Under the pieces are notes generated by a model that saw only the letters and a program-made list of their open reading frames with translations, had not been told where the DNA came from and ran no database searches. From the NCBI GenBank assembly GCA_030613745.1, contig JAUWLK010000135.1, positions 1 through 7,299 on the forward strand: a stretch of DNA of 7,299 bases. The letters are read 5' to 3'. This document shows positions 1 through 6,349 of the stretch, piece after piece; positions within the stretch are counted from its first letter, which is position 1; the number at the start of each line of letters is the position of its first letter. The DNA is from Flavobacteriaceae bacterium. Its GTDB lineage: Bacteria; Bacteroidota; Bacteroidia; Flavobacteriales; Flavobacteriaceae. The translations under genes and the position numbers were made by a program.

Positions 1-87
1 CAATTTAAATAAATCTGCTTCAACTTTTACACCTAGCTTTTCAGCTTCATTAGTGTATAATTCAATTTTTTCTACTAATTTAGACAT
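1..87 (-). CDS. N-terminus of a small DUF2853-like protein (partial, runs off left edge)
   Basis: Reading the minus strand from the ATG at 87-85 gives 29 uninterrupted codons to the window edge, beginning MSKLVEKIELYTNEAEK and continuing LGVKVEADLFKL. This start resembles the beginning of DUF2853-family proteins, small soluble bacterial proteins of unknown function of roughly 100-115 aa. Those typically open with MSK, a charged helix, a GVK-type turn and then a DLL-K-VTK segment. Only the first quarter is visible, so the family call rests on recall of that pattern and is tentative. Another ATG lies at 95-93 in a different frame and hits a stop after six codons, so 87 is the sensible start. 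No Shine-Dalgarno sequence is visible, as is usual in Flavobacteriia. The gene lies downstream of the MoxR gene on the same strand but 243 bp away, and it has its own promoter candidate near 206-236, so it is probably transcribed independently. Confidence 0.55.
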   Translation of the reverse strand, partial: MSKLVEKIELYTNEAEKLGVKVEADLFKL

Positions 88-205
88 ATGTCCATTAATT
101 TGTATCTTATTGTTTTTCGGATTTTTAAACGACAAAAACTAATAAGAGAGTTTAACTTTATAATAAATCACCCAATTTTAAATCTGAACTCGTTAAAAAG
201 GGCTG

Positions 206-236
206 CGAAATTACAAATTATTTATTGTATTAACAA
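206..236 (-). promoter_or_regulatory. Candidate Bacteroidota promoter for the leftmost gene
   Basis: On the minus strand, TTG at 236-234 is followed after 20 nt by TAATTTCG at 213-206. The Bacteroidota/Flavobacterium consensus is TTG near -33 and TAnnTTTG near -7, with a spacer of about this length. The -7 box matches in seven of eight defined and free positions, with C in place of T at 207. Transcription would start near 199, leaving a leader of about 110 nt before the ATG at 87. This is the only candidate in the window with both elements at a fitting distance. The start site is inferred, not seen. Confidence 0.45.
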
Positions 237-238
237 TA
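223..238. repeat. Short inverted repeat overlapping the -33 element
   Basis: TATTGT at 223-228 and ACAATA at 233-238 are perfect reverse complements separated by ATTA. The right arm contains the TTG of the promoter candidate at 234-236. It could be an operator half-site pair. In sequence this AT-rich, 6-bp arms can also arise by chance, and no T-run follows it on either strand to suggest a terminator. Confidence 0.3.
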
Positions 239-240
239 TG

Positions 241-275
241 TTATTCAAATAATATTTAATGCTTTAATTGAATAA
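241..275. repeat. AT-rich inverted repeat downstream of the MoxR gene
   Basis: TTATTCAA at 241-248 pairs with TTGAATAA at 268-275. After one mismatch, three more pairs (250-252 with 264-266) leave an 11-nt loop. It lies 56 nt past the MoxR stop codon and just upstream of the promoter candidate for the leftmost gene, the position expected for an operon-ending structure. The stem has only one G:C pair and no U-tract on the minus-strand side, so it does not meet the criteria of a classical intrinsic terminator. I list it as an inverted repeat, not as a terminator. Confidence 0.3.
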
Positions 276-330
276 AAGTAATGATTTTTATAAAGCTATT
301 AGAAAGGTAGGATATAATTCATTCATTACA

Positions 331-1284
331 TTAAAATAATGATTTGATTATTTCAATTTCATTAATACCTTCTGCCTCAGCCTTATAATTTTTTACAATT
401 CTATGGTATAAAATTCCAGGTGCAACGGCTTGTATGTCTTCAATATCTGGTGAAAATTTTCCATGAATTGCTCCATAAGCTTTTGCTGCTAGAACTAAAT
501 TTTGTGACGCTCGAGGACCAGCTCCCCAATCAATATAATTTTTAACAATTTCTGGTGCAATATTGGAATTAGGACGGGTTTTTGTTGTCATATTTACCGC
601 ATATTCTACAACATTATCAGCTATTGGTATTCTACGAATAACATGCTGAAATTCAATAATTTCTTCAGGAGATAAAATTGGATTTACAGTAGCACTTTCA
701 TCATTTGTTGTATTTTTAGCTATAATTACTTCTTCTTTAAATGAAGGATAATCTAAATAAATTGAAAACATAAACCTATCTAATTGTGCTTCGGGTAAGG
801 GGTATGTTCCTTCTTGTTCAATAGGATTTTGTGTTGCCAATACAAAAAATGGAGAATCCAGCTTGTAGGTATAACCTGCAATTGTAACCGATCTCTCTTG
901 CATAGCCTCAAGCAGTGCGGCTTGTGTTTTAGGTGGCGTACGATTTATTTCATCAGCTAAAACTATATTTGAAAAAATTGCACCTTTAATAAATTTAAAA
1001 TGCCGATTTTCATCTAAAATTTCACTTCCTAAAATATCTGAAGGCATTAAATCAGGTGTAAATTGAATACGTTTAAAATTTAGTCCTAAAGCTTCAGCAA
1101 CTGTATGAACTAATAATGTTTTAGCTAAACCTGGAACACCTATCAATAATGAATGTCCCCCACATAATATTGAAATTAATACATGATCAATTGCATCTTG
1201 TTGACCTACAATTACTTTTGAAATTTCTTCTTTTAGTAATTTATAACTCTGGACTAATTTGTTAATTGTTGTTACATCAGACAT
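331..1284 (-). CDS. MoxR family AAA+ ATPase
   Basis: This is a 317-aa cytoplasmic AAA+ ATPase of the MoxR family, whose members act as chaperone-like machines that mature or insert cofactors into protein complexes, often at the envelope. All core motifs are present: Walker A GVPGLAKT at residues 49-56, Walker B IVLADE at 107-112, sensor 1 asparagine in ATQNP at 150-154, LDRF with a candidate arginine finger at R170, and the sensor 2 motif GAGPRAS at 254-260 (R258). The C-terminal lid runs from about residue 205 to the end. There is no signal peptide or membrane segment. Length and sequence are normal for the family in Flavobacteriia. The ATG at 1284 lies 5 nt after the stop of the SurA-like gene, so it is probably the last gene of the chaperone operon. 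MoxR genes are often beside DUF58 and VWA-domain genes; none is seen here, so its substrate is unknown. A role supporting envelope protein maturation is an inference from the operon. Confidence 0.95.
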   Translation of the reverse strand: MSDVTTINKLVQSYKLLKEEISKVIVGQQDAIDHVLISILCGGHSLLIGVPGLAKTLLVHTVAEALGLNFKRIQFTPDLMPSDILGSEILDENRHFKFIKGAIFSNIVLADEINRTPPKTQAALLEAMQERSVTIAGYTYKLDSPFFVLATQNPIEQEGTYPLPEAQLDRFMFSIYLDYPSFKEEVIIAKNTTNDESATVNPILSPEEIIEFQHVIRRIPIADNVVEYAVNMTTKTRPNSNIAPEIVKNYIDWGAGPRASQNLVLAAKAYGAIHGKFSPDIEDIQAVAPGILYHRIVKNYKAEAEGINEIEIIKSLF

Positions 1285-1289
1285 TTTAA

Positions 1290-2639
1290 CTATTTTTTAG
1301 TCCAATTCTCTTTAAAAGAGCAATCTAAAAATCTATCATTAATTTTAATATAAGTATCTTTTATATTTTTCTTTGCCCATTTTTCAATAGTTTCAGTTTT
1401 CTTTTTTTGCAAAGCTAAATTTTGAATTTTTACATAATCAATCGAAATATCTGCTGTATGCACTTCTGTTTTACTTTTTAGAAGAATTATTTTATACATT
1501 TTTTTTCCTTCTCGTGTTTCTTCATAAAAAACATTGCTTATTTCTCCTGCTTTTAAATTACTCACTTTGGCATATAATTCTGGATCCATGCGCGTCAAGT
1601 CAAAATGTGAATCACCAGAAAGGGAATTTACTAAGGCTCCTTTACTCAATCTCGTGCTTTTATCATTGGAATACTTTAAAACTGCATCTTCAAAATTAAT
1701 TTTAAGTTTCAAAATATCTACACGAATTTTTGTCAATGAATCTTCAACTTTATCCAAAACATCGTCATCAACTTTTGGCTGCATCAATATATGTCTTACA
1801 TCTCTTTCTTTACCCTTTATTTTTTCAACAATAACAATATGATAACCAAAATCTGATTTAAATGGTTCCGATACTTCTCCTACTTCTAAACTAAAAGCAG
1901 CTTCCTTAAATTCTTTTACAAATGGGCTATTTCTTTCAATAGTATAAAAACCACTATTTTGGGTAACACCTGGGTCATCTGAATACAAAATAGCCTTCAT
2001 TTTAAAATTTGCTCCTTCTTCTAATACTTCTTTTTTTATCTCTTTCAACCTATTGATTATCCTTTGTGTTTCATCCTCTGATGGTTTTACATCTATAACT
2101 ATTTGAGATAATTCAATTTCAGCACCTATTTCAGGTAAATTATTTTCTTCGATCAAACTGTTGTAATATCTTTTAACTTCTTCTGGAGTAATATCAATAT
2201 CTGAAGTTAATTTTTGTTGCATTCTGGAAATTAACAAACCCTCTTTTTCTACCCTGTATAATTCATCTTTAAGTTCTTTTCGTTTGTCAAAACCATATAA
2301 GTCTAACATCTTTTCTTCAGAACCTAGCTGTTGAATAAAATAATCCATTTTTCTTTGCACATTTGAATTAATTTCAGCTTCACTAACAATTACACTATCA
2401 ATTACAGCATGGTGGGCTAAAAGTTTTCTATTCATAATTTGTTCTAACATCTCACAATCGGTTATTTCAATTTTCCCACCACTTTGCTGAATTAATTCTT
2501 GTTTAAAAGCAGCAATTTCTGAATCAAGTACTATATTTTTACCAACAACCGTTGCTACACCATCAACTTTTACTTTTTTTTGGGCAAAAGATTGAAATCC
2601 TAAGCAAATAATTGTTAAAAATATTATTCTTTTAATCAT
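1290..2639 (-). CDS. surA: SurA-like periplasmic chaperone / peptidyl-prolyl isomerase
   Basis: This 449-aa protein opens with a signal peptide (MIKRIIFLTI, then a hydrophobic stretch ending SFAQ at about residue 20), so it is exported to the periplasm. Residues 21-170 fit the helical SurA N-terminal chaperone domain. Two parvulin-type (PpiC/rotamase) domains follow at about 173-272 and 278-388, then a lysine-rich C-terminal helical tail. Family knowledge: SurA proteins escort unfolded outer-membrane proteins through the periplasm. The active sites look uneven. Domain 1 has Q179 where catalytic parvulins have the first histidine but keeps H267 in FGYHI. Domain 2 keeps H283 in RHIL but has K383 where the second histidine would be. 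I chose the ATG at 2639. It sits 1 nt after the upstream stop and gives a clean signal peptide, whereas the in-frame ATG at 2675 would overlap that gene by 35 nt and add a polar, asparagine-rich extension. It is the third gene of the operon. Confidence 0.88.
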   Translation of the reverse strand: MIKRIIFLTIICLGFQSFAQKKVKVDGVATVVGKNIVLDSEIAAFKQELIQQSGGKIEITDCEMLEQIMNRKLLAHHAVIDSVIVSEAEINSNVQRKMDYFIQQLGSEEKMLDLYGFDKRKELKDELYRVEKEGLLISRMQQKLTSDIDITPEEVKRYYNSLIEENNLPEIGAEIELSQIVIDVKPSEDETQRIINRLKEIKKEVLEEGANFKMKAILYSDDPGVTQNSGFYTIERNSPFVKEFKEAAFSLEVGEVSEPFKSDFGYHIVIVEKIKGKERDVRHILMQPKVDDDVLDKVEDSLTKIRVDILKLKINFEDAVLKYSNDKSTRLSKGALVNSLSGDSHFDLTRMDPELYAKVSNLKAGEISNVFYEETREGKKMYKIILLKSKTEVHTADISIDYVKIQNLALQKKKTETIEKWAKKNIKDTYIKINDRFLDCSFKENWTKK

Positions 2640-2640
2640 T

Positions 2641-3474
2641 TTAATATTGTTCAAATTGTTTTTTATTAATAGCATCTTTTACTAATGTTTGTTCAATTCT
2701 TTTTAATAATTCTAATTTGCGTTTGTGTAAAATCATTTGTTTTATCGTAGAAACCACATAACTTTTCGGGGCTATTTGATTACGATATAAAACATCTTTA
2801 ACAGCCACCAAATATACTCCTAAAGAATCTTCTTTATAGATATATTTATTCTTTTTTAATATACTTTCATCTTTTAAAGTTGGAAGCTTTTTCAATACAG
2901 CATTATAACTAATCCAAATACTGTCATTAAAATTAAATGAATTAAATTCTAATTCTTTATCTATCAATAATTTAATATCTACTTTATCAGATGATTTAAA
3001 AAGCTTTATCACTTCCTTTTCATCTTTAAGATCTTTGTTAAAATGAATATACCTTAATTGAATTAAATCTTCATTTAGCCTATATATATTTTTATTCGTT
3101 TGATAATATTCATCAATATCATTTTCAGTTATTACAGTATCTAAATCTTGCTGTAAAACTGCTTTTTTATACTTATCAATTAAGAGTCCTTTTTTATATG
3201 AAGCCACTAAATTTTCAATTTCATCATTTTTATCCTCAATATTCATTTTGGCTTTCTGTAAAAGTAATTGTTCTATAGCCCAAGAATTGATAAAACTATT
3301 TCGAAATAAAATACTATCCTCTTTTGACAAATTATCAGGAAATATTTTAGCAATGTCATTTTCATATAAAAATGAATTATAAACTCTTGCAATAGCATCA
3401 ATTTTTACATTTTGCTCTTTACATGAAAATAAACCAATTAAAATAATAATATATACAAAAAAATATTTCATCAT
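2641..3474 (-). CDS. SurA-like lipoprotein without a recognisable PPIase signature
   Basis: This 277-aa protein begins with a short basic start, a hydrophobic helix and a lipobox LFSC with the lipidated cysteine at C18, followed by KEQN. It should therefore be a lipoprotein anchored in the inner or outer membrane. Residues 22-125 are helical, with N-SurA-like wording (IARVYNSFLYENDI at the start, as in ...VNGKPIYESDL segments of the family). Residues about 135-232 look like a strongly diverged parvulin fold: LRYIHF could match the first strand and GVYLVAV the last. However, the GG-x-LG and FG-x-HI signatures are absent, so isomerase activity is unlikely. A helical tail rich in K, R and L ends the protein. 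It is second in the operon. The start ATG overlaps the preceding TGA by 4 nt (ATGA); a second ATG follows directly, so start 3471 is equally possible. A chaperone role is inferred from context; the exact family is uncertain. Confidence 0.8.
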   Translation of the reverse strand: MMKYFFVYIIILIGLFSCKEQNVKIDAIARVYNSFLYENDIAKIFPDNLSKEDSILFRNSFINSWAIEQLLLQKAKMNIEDKNDEIENLVASYKKGLLIDKYKKAVLQQDLDTVITENDIDEYYQTNKNIYRLNEDLIQLRYIHFNKDLKDEKEVIKLFKSSDKVDIKLLIDKELEFNSFNFNDSIWISYNAVLKKLPTLKDESILKKNKYIYKEDSLGVYLVAVKDVLYRNQIAPKSYVVSTIKQMILHKRKLELLKRIEQTLVKDAINKKQFEQY

Positions 3475-5363
3475 AAATCAGGGTATTGTGATTTTAATTT
3501 TTTTAAAGTTTTTTTATTTAATTTTATTTTATACTTTTTTCGAAGATCTTCAACCCACTTATTTTCTAAATAAATTTGATAATCGTTAATTACTTCACCT
3601 CTGGTTTCATCAATTTTTTTACTTGAAGGAAGAATGATTTTATCTGTTTTTATAATGATATATTGATTGTTTTTTTCATTATATATTTTTGATACACCAA
3701 TTGTAATTTCATAATTTTTGGGTAATTTACTACTACCTTCTTCTATAGTACCTACACTAAAAAGAACATGTATAGTAGCACCTTCATTAATAAAATTTTT
3801 AATTTGATCAATTGTTTTATTCTCTTCAAGATATTGTTTAACTAATTTTGCCTTTTCAATTGAAGTACAACTTGCAATGGATAATTTAGCACGTTTTTTC
3901 CAAGCATATTTTCTTTTATTGACTTCAAAATAATTAATTAAACCTATAGTATCTTTTTCTGATTTTTCCCATATATTTTTTTGAAGCAATTCAAAAAGTA
4001 ATAAACCATCTTTGTACTCTTGATAAATAATTGCAAATTCCTTATCCGTTTCTTCTAAGTGGCTTTTAAAATAATTAATAATTTTTTTATTTTTAAAATC
4101 ATCATACAATTCACCAATATTTTTATTTTTATTTTCTAGTGTGAAATTATAAAAATTATTAGATGTAAAATTTTCATTTTCAATGATTAATAAAGTTTTA
4201 GATGATTTCATTTTATCATTATCTACAGCATAAAAATCAGATAAAACTTCTAAATATTCAATTATTTTATACTGCTTTTTAAGATTATTTGCTAATGCTT
4301 TTTCTACATATTTCGATCTATTACCATTCTTAATTTTACTTTCAAGGAAATCATGTGATTCTTCAAAAGTTTTAACAGGATATTTTTTTAGTAATTTTAA
4401 AATATGCCAGCCATGAGTAGTTTTAAAAGGTTCTGAAAAATCACCATCATTTTGTAAACTAAAAGCAATGTCTTCAAAAGGTTTAATCATTTTACCAGTT
4501 CCAAATTTTGGCAAGGAACCTCCCTTTTTAGCTGAACTAACATCATCAGAGTGTTGTTGAGCAATTGTTTTAAAATCTCCTCCTTGCTCTAATTTATTAT
4601 AAATATCAAAAATTTTATTTTTGGCATCAGTAGGATTCTCAGGGTTAAGCTTTACCATAATATGTGCAACTTGTACTTCTCCAAAAGAATTTCTTTTATC
4701 ATTTACCTTTACAATATGGTAACCAAATTGGGTACGAAAAGGTTCAGAAATTTCTCCTTTTTTTGTATTAAAAGCAGCATTTTCAAAAGCATAAACCATT
4801 GAAAAGGCAGAAAAATAACCTAAATTTCCTCCATTTTGTTTTGCTGATGGATCTTCAGAATATTGTTTAGCTACTTGTTCAAAAGAAATCCCATTAAGTG
4901 CTTTATTTCGTGCTTCAGTAATCTTTTGATAAGCCAAAAGTGTATCCTTTGGTTTTGCATCAGGATTTAGTCTTACTAAAATATGACTGGCACTTACTTC
5001 AGTAACCGTTCTATCATAAGCTTCCTTAATTAAAAGCTCAACAGCCTCCTGATCTTGTAAATAAGGAGTAACTAATTGCTCACGATAATTTTCTAATTCA
5101 CTTATATAAGTTGAAGATGTATCTAATTGAATATCATATGCTTGTTTTAATTTTAATTTAAAATCTACAAAAAGGTTAAAATAGTCATCAAAATTTTTAT
5201 GTTCATTTTCAATAACAATATCTTTATTTTTTTGATAAACTCTTATAAACTCTGAAGTATAAACCTTTTCATCATCAATACTAAAAAGTACTTTATCCTT
5301 TTCTTGAGCATTTATCATTAATGCAAATAATAAAGCAGCAAATACAATAAGTTTTTTATACAT
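3471..5363 (-). CDS. Periplasmic parvulin-type peptidyl-prolyl isomerase with two PpiC domains
   Basis: This 630-aa exported protein has a signal peptide at residues 1-20 (MYKK, hydrophobic core, INAQ) and a helical N-terminal chaperone region to about residue 120. Two parvulin domains follow at about 122-222 and 229-326. Both keep the family signatures. Domain 1 has SASHILV (H127), GGNLGYF at 178-184 and FGYHIVKV (H216). Domain 2 has VAHIMVKL (H234), GGSLPKF at 281-287 and HGWHILKL (H320). This is therefore the probable active isomerase of the operon, catalysing cis-trans isomerisation of Xaa-Pro bonds in exported proteins. Residues 330-630 are lysine- and asparagine-rich and may contain a degenerate third parvulin-like module (about 488-575). 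The start is the ATG at 5363: an upstream in-frame TTG at 5384 would only add seven polar residues before the signal peptide. It is first in the operon, with a -7-like element at 5413-5420. Confidence 0.92.
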   Translation of the reverse strand: MYKKLIVFAALLFALMINAQEKDKVLFSIDDEKVYTSEFIRVYQKNKDIVIENEHKNFDDYFNLFVDFKLKLKQAYDIQLDTSSTYISELENYREQLVTPYLQDQEAVELLIKEAYDRTVTEVSASHILVRLNPDAKPKDTLLAYQKITEARNKALNGISFEQVAKQYSEDPSAKQNGGNLGYFSAFSMVYAFENAAFNTKKGEISEPFRTQFGYHIVKVNDKRNSFGEVQVAHIMVKLNPENPTDAKNKIFDIYNKLEQGGDFKTIAQQHSDDVSSAKKGGSLPKFGTGKMIKPFEDIAFSLQNDGDFSEPFKTTHGWHILKLLKKYPVKTFEESHDFLESKIKNGNRSKYVEKALANNLKKQYKIIEYLEVLSDFYAVDNDKMKSSKTLLIIENENFTSNNFYNFTLENKNKNIGELYDDFKNKKIINYFKSHLEETDKEFAIIYQEYKDGLLLFELLQKNIWEKSEKDTIGLINYFEVNKRKYAWKKRAKLSIASCTSIEKAKLVKQYLEENKTIDQIKNFINEGATIHVLFSVGTIEEGSSKLPKNYEITIGVSKIYNEKNNQYIIIKTDKIILPSSKKIDETRGEVINDYQIYLENKWVEDLRKKYKIKLNKKTLKKLKSQYPDL

Positions 5364-5412
5364 TATATGGTTTTCAGTTTCCAAATTTTAAAAGTGGATT
5401 TTTTTAAAAAAT

Positions 5413-5420
5413 CAAAAATA
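5413..5420 (-). promoter_or_regulatory. Candidate -7 element for the chaperone operon
   Basis: On the minus strand TATTTTTG (5420-5413) fits the Bacteroidota -7 consensus TAnnTTTG. It lies in the 88-bp gap between the DUF493 stop and the parvulin ATG, predicting a start near 5406 and a leader of about 43 nt. No TTG is found at the proper distance for the -33 element, so the call is tentative. Read-through from the DUF493 gene remains possible because no convincing terminator is seen in the gap. Confidence 0.35.
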
Positions 5421-5451
5421 TTTTATTTATATTATTTATCTGTTAAATTAA

Positions 5452-5733
5452 TCACAAAGAAATTACACCATCAACTTTTGCAACTTCTTTATATTTTGTT
5501 ATAATTTCATCAGGTGTATTCATATTCACAAATATGGTTAAACTTTTATATTTATCTGTTCTTGAGGGTTTAGAATTTATAACAGCACCTAAGTTATTAA
5601 ATATATTTTCAATTTCCTTAATTTTTTTATCATCAGATGGAATGATAAATTTATATGTATATTTAGTTGGAAATGTGGTAGTTTCTTCCAAACTATTTTT
5701 TAATTTTTTATAAAATTCAGATTCTTTACTCAT
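5452..5733 (-). CDS. DUF493 (YbeD/UPF0250-like) small protein
   Basis: This 93-aa soluble protein, MSKESEFYKKLKNSLEE at the start and DGVISL at the end, matches the DUF493 family as found in Flavobacteriia. These proteins are small alpha/beta proteins related to E. coli YbeD, with an ACT-like fold suggesting ligand binding or regulation. The function is not established. Typical features seen are the FYKKLKNSLEE helix, the TYKFIIPSDD strand (residues 25-34), the IFNNLGAVINSKPSRTDKYKS segment split between helix and strand (43-64), and the closing VDGVISL. Length is normal. There is no signal peptide. The ATG at 5733 is followed by a sequence typical of family N-termini, and the gene has its own divergent promoter candidate 25 nt upstream. 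It is 88 bp before the parvulin gene on the same strand, and whether the two are co-transcribed is open. Confidence 0.9.
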   Translation of the reverse strand: MSKESEFYKKLKNSLEETTTFPTKYTYKFIIPSDDKKIKEIENIFNNLGAVINSKPSRTDKYKSLTIFVNMNTPDEIITKYKEVAKVDGVISL

Positions 5734-5758
5734 TAAAATAATTTAGATTTTAAGTTTA

Positions 5759-5766
5759 CAAATTTA
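5759..5766 (-). promoter_or_regulatory. Candidate -7 element for the DUF493 gene
   Basis: TAAATTTG on the minus strand (5766-5759) is an exact match to the Bacteroidota -7 consensus TAnnTTTG, 25 nt before the ATG, predicting a leader of about 20 nt. No TTG at the usual -33 distance is visible. The element sits within the same 78-bp divergent gap as the plus-strand candidate at 5782-5789. Confidence 0.45.
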
Positions 5767-5781
5767 CAATTATTATTTTCT

Positions 5782-5789
5782 TAATTTTG
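5782..5789 (+). promoter_or_regulatory. Candidate -7 element for the ATPase-recQ pair
   Basis: TAATTTTG is an exact match to TAnnTTTG and lies 22 nt before the ATG at 5812, predicting a leader of about 17 nt. The -33 region (about 5758-5761) shows TTTA or TTAC but no TTG, so support is from the -7 box and position only. It is 15 nt from the divergent minus-strand element, so two polymerases could hardly bind at once. Confidence 0.45.
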
Positions 5790-5811
5790 AATTTATATTT
5801 TAAACAATTTC

Positions 5812-6348
5812 ATGCAGCAAAAAATTGTAATTACCGGAGGACCTGGAACTGGAAAATCAACTGTATTAAATGAATTTATTCGTTTAAATTATGTTTGCAT
5901 GCCTGAAATTTCAAGAGATATTACATTGAACGCAAGAAAAAAAGGAATTGAACAATTATTTTTAAAAAAACCATTATTGTTTAGCCAATTGTTACTTGAA
6001 GGAAGGGTAAATCAATTTTTAGAAGCTGATAAAAATAGTGCTAAAATTGTTTTTTTTGATAGAGGTATACCAGATGTTCATGGGTATATGAATTACTTAG
6101 GGGTAGATTATCCAAATACTTATACTAAAACAAGTAAAAAAAATCGCTATTCGTTAATATTTTTGATGCCCCCATGGCAAGAAATTTACATCACAGATAA
6201 TGAAAGATATGAAAGCTTTGAACAATCACTTGCTATACATAATCATTTAAAAAAAACATACTTAGAATTAGATTATAATATTATTGAAGTTCCTACAGGA
6301 ACAGTTGAAAAAAGAGTCAATTTTATTCTAAAATATATCAATACATAA
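5812..6348 (+). CDS. AAA_28-type P-loop ATPase/kinase-like protein
   Basis: This 178-aa cytoplasmic protein has a P-loop, GGPGTGKST, at residues 9-17 right after the first beta strand (KIVITG), and a second acidic motif, FFDRG, at 81-85 (IVFFDRGIPDV). A lid-like region follows, NERYESFEQ at 130-138 with R132, and a conserved closing pattern IIEVPTGTVEKRVNFIL. This arrangement is that of the AAA_28 domain, related to the ribosylnicotinamide kinase part of NadR and to small nucleotide-kinase-like proteins. The substrate of the free-standing members is not known. Length is typical of a single-domain member. There is no signal peptide or membrane segment. The ATG at 5812 places the P-loop at the expected distance from the N-terminus. 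The stop is 1 nt before the recQ start, so the two are probably co-translated. A nucleotide kinase or repair-linked role is only a guess from this pairing. Confidence 0.88.
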   Translation: MQQKIVITGGPGTGKSTVLNEFIRLNYVCMPEISRDITLNARKKGIEQLFLKKPLLFSQLLLEGRVNQFLEADKNSAKIVFFDRGIPDVHGYMNYLGVDYPNTYTKTSKKNRYSLIFLMPPWQEIYITDNERYESFEQSLAIHNHLKKTYLELDYNIIEVPTGTVEKRVNFILKYINT

Positions 6349-6349
6349 G

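Noticed and set aside
88..330. Search of the 243-bp intergenic region for a small gene, riboswitch or structured RNA
   Set aside because: Apart from the promoter candidate and two weak inverted repeats, I saw no convincing start with a sustained frame and no recognisable GC-rich RNA fold.
1514..1842. Two overlapping plus-strand open frames of 61 and 102 codons
   Set aside because: They lie wholly within the SurA-like gene on the opposite strand, have no recognisable protein features and no promoter-like sequence, and the minus-strand frame has clear domains and a signal peptide.
2640..2675. Upstream in-frame ATG at 2675 for the SurA-like gene
   Set aside because: It would overlap the lipoprotein gene by 35 nt and place 12 mostly polar residues before the signal peptide. 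The ATG at 2639 gives a normal signal peptide and a 1-nt junction.
5364..5384. Upstream in-frame TTG at 5384 for the two-domain parvulin
   Set aside because: It adds only a short polar stretch before an otherwise normal signal peptide that begins at the ATG at 5363.
5397..5413. Near-palindrome of a T-run followed by an A-run between DUF493 and the parvulin gene, considered as a terminator
   Set aside because: The pairing is almost only A:T with no usable loop, and it abuts the -7-like element. Such homopolymer palindromes are expected in DNA this AT-rich.
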